Assembly (NCBI RefSeq): GCF_023701485.1
Contig: NZ_JAMQBK010000024.1
Location: forward strand, 224,904-288,903
Direction of reading: 5' to 3'
Source of the DNA: Aporhodopirellula aestuarii
GTDB lineage: Bacteria > Planctomycetota > Planctomycetia > Pirellulales > Pirellulaceae
DNA: 64,000 bases
Part shown: positions 24,675 to 33,650 of the stretch, piece by piece
Numbering within the stretch: position 1 is the stretch's first letter
Layout of the letters: every line of letters begins with the position of its first letter
The notes under the pieces: generated by a model
The model's database searches: none
The model's input: only the letters and a program-made list of their open reading frames with translations
What the model was told of the DNA's origin: nothing
Position numbers and translations under genes: made by a program

Positions 24675-26237
24675 TTAGCGGCGGGGAAGCCATCCGGCGA
24701 CGGAGGGCTGCTTTTTGAGACCGATTTCGGACTCGCACCGCAGGTCACGTTGGTCCGTTTCCAAGCGGGCAAAAAAGATAACCGTTTCGCCCATCGGGAC
24801 GCGATCGCGCCACCGGATCGGGACCGTGGTTGCGTATCCGTTGCTTGCCGTCGCGAGACTGGCGGTTTCGAGTTGCCGCAATTGCTCGGTATCAAAATCC
24901 CACCGGCCCAATTGGGCGTCTTCACCCGTTTTGGTCGGATCGAGCGCGATCACGCTCAAACGCGTCACGTTTTTCGGGAGTGGACGTGTTGCGACTGTGT
25001 TGGACGGACGGAGTTGGTCGGTCGGATCGTGGCTACGGCCGAGCAAGGCGATCGGATGGCCGTACTGATCGTCGGCTCGGATCACGAGGTCGACACCTTC
25101 GGTCAAGACAGCTGGTGTCGAATCAGACGACTTGGCGTCTTTTTCCGCATCGGGATTCATTCCGTTTTCATGGACGACACGGACGTAAGTAGCGGTCGCG
25201 TCGATGTGAACCTTGGACGGTTGCAGCACGATTTTGGGCGTCGAGCCGGCGACTTGGCCGAGTCCGCCGAGCATGCTGACGCCGGGCAAGTTGATCTTAC
25301 CGGGCGGGCCATCAGGCCGGCCGTTGGGCGAGTTCGGCGGCAACGGATCACCGGGTTCGATCGGATCGATTTGTAGATCTGGTGTTCCAGGAGGCATCGG
25401 GCCACCGGGAGGTGGCAGAAGTTCAGGATCGGGCAATTGGAAGCCGCCACCTGAGCCGTTGGAACTGTTGGGATCCGGGGTCGGAATTGGACGTTGCAGC
25501 GTGCCCTGATTGGAGCCTCCAGAACGGCTTGAAGAACCGGAGTTTTGCAGCGTTTGGGGGTCGATGAGTTTCCCTGGATCGACGAGTGTTCCCGGATCGA
25601 CCAATTCGCCCGGATCAACCAGTTCGCCTGGATCGACAAGCGAATCCATGTCGGGAAGACCATCGTCGTCGTCCGCACCGCTGCTGTTTGGATCGGGAAC
25701 CGGGGCAGGTCGCTCGCCCGAACCGGAGGAGTCGCTCGGTCGGGTGCCATCGCCTTTCGGATCCCGAAGCGGACGAGGTTTGGGGAGCGGTTGTGATTGG
25801 TTTGTTGATCCGCCGTTTGAGTCAAACGCGTCGTCAGCTTCGAGGTCGTCGAGTCCATCGCCAAGATCAAAACGGTCTGAATCGGCGGGCACGTAACCCG
25901 GATCATGACTCATGGATGAGTCACGCATCGACGGATCGCGGTACGACTGGACTGCGGCCTTTGCCGACCGTTCGCGCCGCAATTTCTCAATCAGGATGCG
26001 GTTTTCGTAGTCGGCTTCGTAGAGCTGGTCTTCGAGCGTGCGGACTTCTCGTTGCAGTGTTTGTCGGTAGAGGTCTTCCTGGGCACGTCCCCGGCAACCG
26101 GCGAGCGAGACGAGACCGCAAACCGCCATCACCAGAATCGATGCCGCGAATGGTCGCGCAGGTCCGCACTGACGCGACTTTTGGAGCAAGCCGTCCGCGT
26201 GTGCGAAGTCGATGGAGGGAGATTGGGCGGTTTTCAA
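24675..26237 (-). CDS. Predicted lipoprotein with coiled coil and VDPG repeats
   Basis: A 520-residue exported lipoprotein. The hydrophobic stretch AASILVMAVCGLVSLAGC ends in a lipobox with Cys at about residue 48. A coiled coil follows (LQREVRTLEDQLYEADYENR). Residues about 190-225 contain a hexapeptide repeat, LVDPGE four to five times, then Pro/Gly/Asn-rich linkers and a folded C-terminal domain of about 190 residues. The start is TTG 26237; a TTG at 26189 would give a shorter signal peptide. It lies upstream of the palindromic element and the secretin-like gene. The function is unknown; a structural envelope role fits the low-complexity spacers. Confidence 0.75.
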   Translation of the reverse strand: MKTAQSPSIDFAHADGLLQKSRQCGPARPFAASILVMAVCGLVSLAGCRGRAQEDLYRQTLQREVRTLEDQLYEADYENRILIEKLRRERSAKAAVQSYRDPSMRDSSMSHDPGYVPADSDRFDLGDGLDDLEADDAFDSNGGSTNQSQPLPKPRPLRDPKGDGTRPSDSSGSGERPAPVPDPNSSGADDDDGLPDMDSLVDPGELVDPGELVDPGTLVDPGKLIDPQTLQNSGSSSRSGGSNQGTLQRPIPTPDPNSSNGSGGGFQLPDPELLPPPGGPMPPGTPDLQIDPIEPGDPLPPNSPNGRPDGPPGKINLPGVSMLGGLGQVAGSTPKIVLQPSKVHIDATATYVRVVHENGMNPDAEKDAKSSDSTPAVLTEGVDLVIRADDQYGHPIALLGRSHDPTDQLRPSNTVATRPLPKNVTRLSVIALDPTKTGEDAQLGRWDFDTEQLRQLETASLATASNGYATTVPIRWRDRVPMGETVIFFARLETDQRDLRCESEIGLKKQPSVAGWLPRR

Positions 26238-26394
26238 AGATTTGTTCGCGGAGGAGTCTGGATAGATTCCACTTTGTCTCCCTGCGAACTATCAAATCCG
26301 AACGAACCCTGTCAACGTGTTTCACCGAGTAAGCGGGGGGCCGCAGGGGCGTTTCCTGGATTCCGTGGCTGCGGCCACAAACCGGCATGAAACA

Positions 26395-27417
26395 CTACGA
26401 ACGCGGTACTTCGATACCACGCATCATCGCGCGCAGTTCTTCGTCGACCTGTTTGCCTTCGATTTCGGCTTCCGCGGTCAGTGAAACCCGGTGTCGGAGC
26501 ACGGGCAGTGCGATTTGCGTGACGTCGTCAGGAACCGCAAAATCCCGTGAGGAGAACGCCGCCAACGTTCTCGCCGCTTGCATCAGCGAGATTCCTGCCC
26601 GCGGCGAGGCACCGATGTGGAACGCCGGCCAATCGCGGGTCGCCCGCACCAGCGAGCTGATGTAGCCGACGAGGCTGTCTTCGACCCGTACTTTGGCACA
26701 CGTCGAGATTACCCGTGAAACGACATCGGGGGTGGTGATTGCTTGAATCTCCGCCTCGAGACGTTTGCCGAAATCCAGTTGTTGGGAATGCAGCTTCAGA
26801 ATCTCGGTTTCTTCAATCGCCGATGGGTAATCGACTTGGAGTTTGAACATGAACCGGTCTAGCTGCGCCTCAGGCAGGTTGTAGGTGCCTTCGCTTTCGA
26901 GCGGGTTCTGCGTGGCGAGGACGAGAAACGGGCGGGGGACCGGGTGAGTCGTGCCGTCGATCGTGACGCTGTACTCCTGCATGATCTCGAGCAGCGCCGC
27001 GTGCGTCTTCGCGGGTGAGCGGTTGATCTCATCGGCGAGCAACAATTGCGTGAAGACGGGGCCCGGGCGAAAACGGAACTCGCTCTTTTGCATGTCGAAC
27101 ACGGGGGCGCCGGTGATGTCCGATGGCATCAGGTCGGCGGTGAACTGAATCCGCCCGAACTCGCACCCGAGAATCCGCCCGAGCGTGCGTACGAACAGTG
27201 TCTTGCCCAATCCCGGGACGCTTTCGATCAACACGTGTCCACCCGAGAACAACGCGGTGAGTGTTCCGAGTACGAGTTCGTCTTGTCCAACGTACAACTT
27301 GGCGACTTCGGCTTGGATTCGCTCGAAGAGTTGCCCGACCGCGTGGAACTCGGGGTTTACCGGAGGTGCCGCGACGGCTTCGGTTGGTAGGACGGGTGGC
27401 AGGGACGATTCACTCAA
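26395..27417 (-). CDS. MoxR-family AAA+ ATPase
   Basis: A 340-residue AAA+ protein if started at TTG 27417, after the upstream SDR gene ends; the frame is open further but would overlap that gene by 100 bp. Walker A is ESVPGLGKTL, Walker B LLLADEINRSP, and sensor 1 LATQNPLESEG, followed by AQLDRFMFKL, all standard for MoxR. MoxR proteins act as chaperone-like ATPases that activate or assemble VWA-domain partners. No VWA or DUF58 gene is adjacent in this window, which is unusual for the family. It follows the PTR1-like SDR on the same strand. Confidence 0.93.
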   Translation of the reverse strand: MSESSLPPVLPTEAVAAPPVNPEFHAVGQLFERIQAEVAKLYVGQDELVLGTLTALFSGGHVLIESVPGLGKTLFVRTLGRILGCEFGRIQFTADLMPSDITGAPVFDMQKSEFRFRPGPVFTQLLLADEINRSPAKTHAALLEIMQEYSVTIDGTTHPVPRPFLVLATQNPLESEGTYNLPEAQLDRFMFKLQVDYPSAIEETEILKLHSQQLDFGKRLEAEIQAITTPDVVSRVISTCAKVRVEDSLVGYISSLVRATRDWPAFHIGASPRAGISLMQAARTLAAFSSRDFAVPDDVTQIALPVLRHRVSLTAEAEIEGKQVDEELRAMMRGIEVPRS

Positions 27418-27488
27418 AGTTGGCGGCTCGGGCTGGAGTAAAAAGCAATTTGCGTTGAGGTGCGTCGTGGGTAACAGAGAATAACCGA

Positions 27489-28370
27489 TTACCCGGTGTT
27501 TCGTCCCACCTGCAGACCATCGGGGGCAAAAATTCCACGCCCGCCATCGACCGGCAGACAGACGCCGGTCACAAACGTGTTTTCGCATAAGAACGCCACC
27601 GCCCCGGCAACGTCTTCGCCGCTTCCGATGCGACCGACCAGTGTGCTCTCAGCGAGTGATTGAACTGTCGTCGCGTCGACATCGGGAGCGAGCATGACCG
27701 GGCCGGGCTGCACACAGTTGACACGCACTCGCGGATGACGGCTGCCGAGCTCGACGGCGAGCGAGCGCGTGATGGTTTCCACGGCGCCTTTGCTCGGGAA
27801 ATACGCAGCGTGGTCGGCGTAGGGGCGTCCGGTCGCCCAATCCCCGATATTGATGATGGAACCGCCTTGAGGTTGGTCGAGCATCCAACGTCCAGCGGCC
27901 CGGCCGCAAAGCAGTGACGCGACCGAGTTGATTTGAAAGTATCGCCGGATCTCGTCGCCGGTGATCTGTTCAAGACTCGTCGGCGTCCAGATCGCGGCGC
28001 TGTTGATCAGGATGTCGAGCCGACCGAAGTGCTGATGCGTTTGATCAACGATTCGGTCGCATGTGGCGTCGTCTTCGAGTGAACCGGTCACCACGAACGC
28101 TTCTCGACCAAAACGCTCTCGCCAACGTTCAGCCGCGTCGGTTGCCTCGTCGGCGCTCGTGTTGGCATGCAAGGCGACATGACAACCGCGCCTCGACAAC
28201 TCTTCCGCGATGCAACGCCCCACTCGTGCCGCACCGCTGCCGGTGACGAGTGCCACGGGGGCGTCGCAATCGAATGTGGCCTGCAGACTCGTGCGTGCGA
28301 CCGCCAAACTTTTCGGAGTGCTTAAATTCGGCGGAGACAAGCTCAACGATCCAAGCTCACTTCTTCGCAC
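27489..28370 (-). CDS. Short-chain dehydrogenase of the pteridine-reductase (PTR1/FolM) type
   Basis: A 293-residue NAD(P)-dependent reductase. The cofactor loop is VTGSGAARVGR with Arg replacing the last conserved glycine pair as in PTR1. The catalytic Tyr and Lys are in YFPSK (Tyr about 190, Lys about 194). Thirteen residues before the Tyr, where most SDRs have Ser, this protein has Asp (NIGDWATG), the arrangement known from trypanosomatid PTR1. The KGAVETITRSLAVEL and RVNCVQPGPV motifs also agree. A likely substrate is dihydrobiopterin or dihydrofolate, by inference. GTG 28370 overlaps bioB by 28 bp; TTG 28346 is an alternative start. Confidence 0.8.
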   Translation of the reverse strand: MRRSELGSLSLSPPNLSTPKSLAVARTSLQATFDCDAPVALVTGSGAARVGRCIAEELSRRGCHVALHANTSADEATDAAERWRERFGREAFVVTGSLEDDATCDRIVDQTHQHFGRLDILINSAAIWTPTSLEQITGDEIRRYFQINSVASLLCGRAAGRWMLDQPQGGSIINIGDWATGRPYADHAAYFPSKGAVETITRSLAVELGSRHPRVRVNCVQPGPVMLAPDVDATTVQSLAESTLVGRIGSGEDVAGAVAFLCENTFVTGVCLPVDGGRGIFAPDGLQVGRNTG

Positions 28371-29386
28371 GATCCGGTGATCTCAAAACCGAGATCGGTG
28401 ATCATGTCGTAGTCGGCTTGCGGTGCTTGACCTTTAGTCGTCAGGTAATCGCCAACGAACAGGCTGTTGGCAACGTAGAGGCCCATCGGTTGCAACGTAC
28501 GCAAGTGCAGTTCGCGACCGCCTGCGATTCGCAGTTCACGATTCGGTGCCACGAAGCGGAACATCGCGAGCGCCTTCAACGCATCCTGTGCCGACATCGC
28601 GTCGGTGCCTTCGAGCGGCGTGCCATCGATGGCGTTGAGAATATTCACGGGAATCGACTGCACGCCGAGATCGGCCAAGTCGAATGCCATCGCAACGATG
28701 TCCTCTTTGGATTCGCCCATTCCGATGATCCCACCGCTGCACATTTCCATACCAGCGTCGCGGACGTTGCGGAGCGTCTGAACTCGGTCGGCGTAGGTGT
28801 GAGTCGTGCAGATCTTCTCGTAATGCGATTCGCTCGAGTTCAGATTGTGGTTAACCCGATCGACACCACATGCCTTGAGCCGTTCGGCTTGCTCGACACT
28901 AAGCAGCCCCAAGCAGGCACAGATGTCCAAGCCGTACTTTTGTTTGATTTCGGGAACGATCGCTTCGACGGCGCTCATCTCACGCTCGTTAGGTCCGCGG
29001 GCGCTAATGACGAGGCAGTAGGTTTTCGCGCCCCGTTCGGCGGCCACGCGTGCGGCATCGAGCAGCTCGTCTCGTTTGAGAATGTTGTATTTCGGGACCG
29101 GAGCGTCAGACACCTTCGATTGGCTGCAGTAGTGGCAATCTTCGGGGCACAGGCCGCTCTTCGCGTTCATCAGAAAATACAGCTGAACCGAGTTGCCGAA
29201 ATAGTGATGACGGATGCGATATCCCGCAGACAAAATCGCAGGGACGTCCAAATTGGGTGCTTCGAGGATCGACAGAGCTTCCTCACGCGTGATCGAACCG
29301 CCCGCGAGCACTCGTTCGGCGAGCGCGTCGTAGGTTCCAGGGGCGGAAAACGTAGGTGTAGAAACGGTCGAAGTGGCGACACTCAT
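28343..29386 (-). CDS. bioB: Biotin synthase
   Basis: A 347-residue radical SAM enzyme that inserts sulfur into dethiobiotin. The CxxxCxxC cluster motif is in SGLCPEDCHYCSQSK, and the downstream segments YCLVISARGPNEREMSAVEA, GVDRVNHNLNSSESHYEKIC, MCSGGIIGMGES and LRIAGGRELHLRTLQPMGL match BioB throughout. The Arg of the second cluster site (LRIAGGRE) is present. No other biotin genes lie in the window. The ATG at 29386 is preceded by GAG-type purines. The product runs into the overlapping SDR gene. Confidence 0.96.
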   Translation of the reverse strand: MSVATSTVSTPTFSAPGTYDALAERVLAGGSITREEALSILEAPNLDVPAILSAGYRIRHHYFGNSVQLYFLMNAKSGLCPEDCHYCSQSKVSDAPVPKYNILKRDELLDAARVAAERGAKTYCLVISARGPNEREMSAVEAIVPEIKQKYGLDICACLGLLSVEQAERLKACGVDRVNHNLNSSESHYEKICTTHTYADRVQTLRNVRDAGMEMCSGGIIGMGESKEDIVAMAFDLADLGVQSIPVNILNAIDGTPLEGTDAMSAQDALKALAMFRFVAPNRELRIAGGRELHLRTLQPMGLYVANSLFVGDYLTTKGQAPQADYDMITDLGFEITGSCEEVSLDR

Positions 29387-29462
29387 GAGAGGGGTCTATC
29401 AGGCGAGCGAAACGAAACAAACGTGCTGACCGATTTTCTTGAGAAATTCGCCGGCACCACGG

Positions 29463-30770
29463 TCATTTATCGTTGTCTTTCGTCCGCTCGTCGGCAAGAG
29501 GGGCCGGGGATTCCGCCATGCGCCAAGTCGACGCAGCCGGCTCGGCCGGGAACACGACGCCGGCGAGCAACAAGCCGGCAACGATCGACACGGTGACCAA
29601 CATCATGTTGACAATCAGCCGAAAACCGCCCGGAAAGTCGTCGCTGATCAACATCGCCGACATCCCGAAGAATCCAAGACTACCAGGCACGAGCAACAGC
29701 AATCCCGGCATCAACATGATCGCTGAGGGCAGCCCCTTCCATCGCGCAAACAGGTTACTCGACACGCCGACGATCAATGCCGCCACCGCCACCGCTCCAA
29801 GTGGCCCCATGAACGCTCGCGCGAAACTCAATGACCCGAACGCGATCACGGTCGACAGCAACATCCAAAAACCGTCTCGGACGCGGGCGCGAAAGAGTAT
29901 CCCGAATGCCAGCGTGATCGGGATGAGCGTGAGCAGTGATTGGTACAGATCTGGCGTCAGTGGCGGCGCTGAGATCGGAACTTTGACTAGCGAACTGATA
30001 AAACCATGTCCCATGACCACGCCAAAGATCATTGTCAGTAACGTCGTCATTGCTCCAGCAATTCTCGCCGATCCCGACGCCAAGTTCTGTGTGGCGAGTT
30101 CATTGACGCTCACCGTTAACTGCAACCCGGGCAGCAGAACCACGAGCGCCGAAAGCACGGTTAACGTGACGTTACCGCCAGGAAAGAACGAGTGAAACGC
30201 GCCGGTCAACATCATCGCGACGAAACCTGCGATCACGTTGACGAGGTGCGTCGGGAATTTCCAATGCATCAATATCGACACGACAATACCGATGATCAGA
30301 CCAATGAAACCCGCGGTGGCCTGGGCAATCACGTTGCCACCGACCAACACCGCGATCGTGGATCCCGCGAGACCGAACGCAATGATATTTAGCCAAGTCG
30401 GATAGTCGTCGTTCTTATGTTCGATCTCTTTGAGACGTCGCCATGCTTCGGCGATTGGCAGCGACTGTTCGTCGATCTCCCGTTGCAGTTCATACAGATT
30501 GGCGTATTTCGCCAAGTTCACATCGACGGGATAGACACGAATCAGTCGCGTCGATGCCGGAACGGATTCGAAGGAGACGAAGATCGCGGTCGGTGTCGAG
30601 AAAAACGTCGCCGGATTGCCTAGCGATTGGGCGACGGTCTCCATCCGTTGGTCGAGTTCATACGCGGGCGAACCGCTCGCATGAAGGTTGCGAGCAAGCT
30701 CAATGATGAACGCGCTGGTGGATTGATCGTCGATGAGTCGATGCCCTAGTTGCGAAAGTCGCGGTGACAC
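29463..30770 (-). CDS. ThrE-family threonine/serine exporter
   Basis: A 435-residue polytopic protein with the ThrE layout: a soluble N-terminal part (FIIELARNLHASGSPAYELDQRMETVAQSLG, then FFSTPTAIFVSF) followed by about ten hydrophobic segments, including VVLLPGLQLTVSVNELATQNLASGSARI. Family members export threonine and serine by proton antiport. The GTG at 30770 overlaps the phosphatase-cytochrome stop by 25 bp, implying co-transcription. No regulator is adjacent. The family call is strong; substrate is inferred from the family. Confidence 0.88.
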   Translation of the reverse strand: MSPRLSQLGHRLIDDQSTSAFIIELARNLHASGSPAYELDQRMETVAQSLGNPATFFSTPTAIFVSFESVPASTRLIRVYPVDVNLAKYANLYELQREIDEQSLPIAEAWRRLKEIEHKNDDYPTWLNIIAFGLAGSTIAVLVGGNVIAQATAGFIGLIIGIVVSILMHWKFPTHLVNVIAGFVAMMLTGAFHSFFPGGNVTLTVLSALVVLLPGLQLTVSVNELATQNLASGSARIAGAMTTLLTMIFGVVMGHGFISSLVKVPISAPPLTPDLYQSLLTLIPITLAFGILFRARVRDGFWMLLSTVIAFGSLSFARAFMGPLGAVAVAALIVGVSSNLFARWKGLPSAIMLMPGLLLLVPGSLGFFGMSAMLISDDFPGGFRLIVNMMLVTVSIVAGLLLAGVVFPAEPAASTWRMAESPAPLADERTKDNDK

Positions 30771-31636
30771 TGGGAACAGGATGTTTCCAGTCTTCCGATC
30801 AGGACATCGGCGTCACCCGTGCGGTTCGCTTGGAGTGCCGCTTGCAACTGCGCCGCGATGTCGTTTGACGATTGCATCGACTCGCGAAAACGCGCATCGA
30901 CGTCATCGGGAGCGTGGCGTTGCGATTCGTGCAGCCCTTCGCGGACCAACAACGCGACTTGAGTCGGAACCAAGTCGGGGTGCTGCTCCGGCGATGACCA
31001 ATCAGCCTTCTGGCAGAGACGAAGATGCTCCATGGCCACGCCGGTATTCGCCATCGCGGTAACAAAACTGTCGACCGGAGCAACTGATACGAGTTCGGGG
31101 AATTCGGCGTCTTCGGGCGGCGGGACATACGCGGCTACGTCTCGCCACAATCCGGCATAGTTGTCGCTGGTCCCGGCACGACGCAGGATTTCCGTGGCAC
31201 TGTCGTTGTCGGCAAATCCGCCCGCAATGCACGCGATCGCTGCGGCGGCAGGACCGCGGTGTTGGCCGTGATGACAGTGGACGTAGATGGGGCCTTTGAT
31301 TTCTCGCACCAAACGTGCGATCGACAACCCGGCTTGCTCGTCCACGCCGTCGTATCCGATCGGAATATGGATGTACCGGAGTCCGTGTGCTTCAGCGGAC
31401 GCCAGATCCGGGATCGCTCCGTCGACACTGACAACGGTGCGCACGCCAAGTTCGGCGAGTGACTTGAACTGATCGTCGCCCTCGGGCTGGGCTCCGCAGT
31501 AGATACCGCCCGGCAACGCCAGAAGATTGTGCGGAACGTTCGAGTCCGTTGCAGTGGAATCGGTCGGCGTTTCGCCGAACGCGGGCGACGATAGAAATAC
31601 GATCGCAATGAAGGTGCGGAACCAGGAGATGTTCAT
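30746..31636 (-). CDS. Periplasmic dual-specificity-type phosphatase fused to a cytochrome c'-like domain
   Basis: A 296-residue product from ATG 31636. Residues 1-21 form a signal peptide (FRTFIAIVFLSSPAFG). Residues about 35-170 form a cysteine-phosphatase domain with the loop VHCHHGQHRG: Cys 121, Arg 127, the CX5R signature. After a proline-rich linker, residues about 190-296 are helical and end in CSQCH (287-291), a covalent haem c motif at the very C-terminus, as in cytochrome c'. The fusion suggests an exported redox-sensitive phosphatase or sensor. Downstream it overlaps the ThrE-like gene. The two domains are seen directly; coupling of their activities is inference. Confidence 0.85.
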   Translation of the reverse strand: MNISWFRTFIAIVFLSSPAFGETPTDSTATDSNVPHNLLALPGGIYCGAQPEGDDQFKSLAELGVRTVVSVDGAIPDLASAEAHGLRYIHIPIGYDGVDEQAGLSIARLVREIKGPIYVHCHHGQHRGPAAAAIACIAGGFADNDSATEILRRAGTSDNYAGLWRDVAAYVPPPEDAEFPELVSVAPVDSFVTAMANTGVAMEHLRLCQKADWSSPEQHPDLVPTQVALLVREGLHESQRHAPDDVDARFRESMQSSNDIAAQLQAALQANRTGDADVLIGRLETSCSQCHRDFRN

Positions 31637-31799
31637 TGCCGTGCAGTCACCTTCCAAACTGTGCCGTCACGATAAACGCCGGCAGAGAGCCGACTTGCGT
31701 AGAGAATTCTTGAGACGAGTTCCCGTTGCAGCTTACCGAGAGGCCGGCCATCGCATTCGAAACGTCCGACGCATCCTAACGCATGCATCGAACGGGAAA

Positions 31800-32159
31800 T
31801 TACATGCCGGCGGTTGCGGCCGGTTCGTCAATCTTGGGCTCAAACGCGGGCGAGGTCATCTTGCTATCGCTCAGCGTGAAGATCACGAACAGGCCGACAA
31901 AGACGAACGACGACAAAAACACGATGATGTTGAACGGTTTGTCCGCGATCAGGTGCATGAAGAATGCTCCCACCAGGATCGCTTTGATCGTTGCGATTCC
32001 CATCACGACAGCCACATCAAAGCTGCCCAAGTCGAGACTTGCCTGGGCGACGGTAATGATCGTCAAAATGACCAGGGCGAAAAACACGGCCAACAATACC
32101 GGCAGGGGCATTGGGTGTGCGAAATCGGTTCCGTCGTCAGAGTGTCCGTGAGCAGCCAT
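31800..32159 (-). CDS. ctaF: caa3-type cytochrome c oxidase subunit IV
   Basis: A 119-residue protein starting at ATG 32159 (MAAHGHSDDG), with three transmembrane helices: LPVLLAVFFALVILTIITV, VAVVMGIATIKAILVGAFFM and IIVFLSSFVFVGLFVIFTL. The TIKAILVGAFFMHL segment is typical of the prokaryotic COX4/CtaF family. It is the last gene of the respiratory operon. An upstream in-frame extension would overlap subunit III and is not needed. Confidence 0.88.
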   Translation of the reverse strand: MAAHGHSDDGTDFAHPMPLPVLLAVFFALVILTIITVAQASLDLGSFDVAVVMGIATIKAILVGAFFMHLIADKPFNIIVFLSSFVFVGLFVIFTLSDSKMTSPAFEPKIDEPAATAGM

Positions 32160-32224
32160 AAGAGCGTTTAGGATGGAAAGTGGGTGAGTGGAAGATTGAG
32201 TCGCGAGCGTGTGGATGTCGCCTA

Positions 32225-33475
32225 CTAGCGGATCAGATACAGGAGCGGGAATAGGTAGATCCAAATCAAGTCGACCAAGTGCCAATACAGACCGACGTAA
32301 TCGACAGGTCCAAAGTACTGACGGTTAAAGTCTTGGCGAATCGAGCGGATCAGCAACCAAACCAGGACGCCGATACCGCCAAGAATGTGAATCGCGTGAA
32401 CGCCGGTCATGCAGTAATAGATTCCAAAGAACACACCCGCCTGACGCTTGGTTTGCACGTCTTGCTCGATCCTGTGGATACCCAAGTCGGCTTCCACGCC
32501 GGCAGCAACAATTTGCCCCGTCGCCATTTCGGCTTGAGCCTGCTTGGCTTCGAGCATCGCGCGGGCACCGGTGTTGAGCTCGCTTTCGGCGAGCAATTCG
32601 ATCGCTGCGTCATCGCTCTCGATATCGAATGCCGGAACGGCGTGGGTCGCTGCGACCTCGGCAGGTGCATCGTGACTGTGATCGGCATGAGCGTGGTCGG
32701 CATCACCATGGTCACCGGCATGTTCACCATCGACGTGTGCGACCGCGTGTTCGCCACCACCACTTTCAAGGATCATGCCGAGGCCGACGCCACCGAAGAA
32801 GCTCAAGCAAACGACGAGCAACGGTTTGGCACATGCATACTGGAACTGCTTGTCAGTCACTTTCGAGTACACCGCCCAAATGGCCACTCCGATCAGCAAG
32901 ATCAGAAAGGGTGCACAGAGGAAGTAAAGACTGTGGGTCAAGAAGTAAGCGGCGCTTTCGGAGAACCCGTGCTGGTCAACAATTTGTTGAGCCGTCGGGT
33001 GCGGGTTGGCTTCGTCATAGAAATAGCTTCCCGGAGGCAGGAGCCCCATGCCCCACTTGTGCGAATACTCGATCGACTTCACGCCGAGGAAGACCATCGC
33101 ACAGGACAGCGTGCTGGCGATCATGACGACAAGTTTTTTGTACTCTTCGGTTTGGGCACAACGAACGGCCCACGCCATCGTCAATGAACTGAACAGCAGC
33201 ACCCCGGTGTTAATCGCACCGAGTTTGGTGTTGAGGAACTGGCTACAACCTTCGAAGACTTCTGGCCGCAACATACGAAACATCGCGTAGGCACAGAACA
33301 TCCCGCTGAAGAACAGCACTTCCGTTACCAAGAACAACCAAATTCCCAGCTTGCCGCTGTCGAATTGTTGCTCGGGCGTGTCGAAGTGGTGAGCCAGCCA
33401 CGCGGGATGGTCATGGTCGTGACCATGTTCGTCGTGCGTTTCCGATTCGGAGGAGAGGGAGTCGATCGTTGCCAT
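32225..33475 (-). CDS. ctaE: Cytochrome c oxidase subunit III with large His-rich insertion
   Basis: A 416-residue subunit III; family members are about 200-260 residues. The N-terminus is His-rich (HDEHGHDHDHPAWLAHHF). The conserved core includes KLGIWLFLVTEVLFFSGMF, LYFLCAPFLILLIGVAI and, after the insertion, GIYYCMTGVHAIHILGGIG. The insertion (about residues 238-345) begins with a His/Asp run (GEHAGDHGDADHAHADHSHD) and continues as a Glu/Ala-rich helix. ATG 33475 is used; a longer frame upstream has no support. Role: assembly and proton-uptake support of the oxidase. Confidence 0.9.
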   Translation of the reverse strand: MATIDSLSSESETHDEHGHDHDHPAWLAHHFDTPEQQFDSGKLGIWLFLVTEVLFFSGMFCAYAMFRMLRPEVFEGCSQFLNTKLGAINTGVLLFSSLTMAWAVRCAQTEEYKKLVVMIASTLSCAMVFLGVKSIEYSHKWGMGLLPPGSYFYDEANPHPTAQQIVDQHGFSESAAYFLTHSLYFLCAPFLILLIGVAIWAVYSKVTDKQFQYACAKPLLVVCLSFFGGVGLGMILESGGGEHAVAHVDGEHAGDHGDADHAHADHSHDAPAEVAATHAVPAFDIESDDAAIELLAESELNTGARAMLEAKQAQAEMATGQIVAAGVEADLGIHRIEQDVQTKRQAGVFFGIYYCMTGVHAIHILGGIGVLVWLLIRSIRQDFNRQYFGPVDYVGLYWHLVDLIWIYLFPLLYLIR

Positions 33476-33650
33476 GTGCCGAAAACCGTTCGCTGATGAA
33501 ATGCCCTCAATGAGGGCAACCACGCATGAATGTGTCGAAGTGAAATGAAAACTATTGGGCGGGGCGGCTGATGCCACCCGCGGCTGGAAAGCGGAAGGGG
33601 ATTAGCCTGCCGCTACTTTTTTTCTTTGAAACTCGTAAACGCCTGGTTTC

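Noticed and set aside
27418..27588. Longer N-terminus for MoxR
   Set aside because: Overlaps the SDR gene by 100 bp and adds residues not expected in MoxR; no ribosome site.
28250..29596. 448-codon open frame on the plus strand opposite bioB and the SDR gene
   Set aside because: Lies antisense to two strongly recognised genes; the translation has no domain features and high His/Arg/Asp content typical of complement-strand frames in this codon usage.
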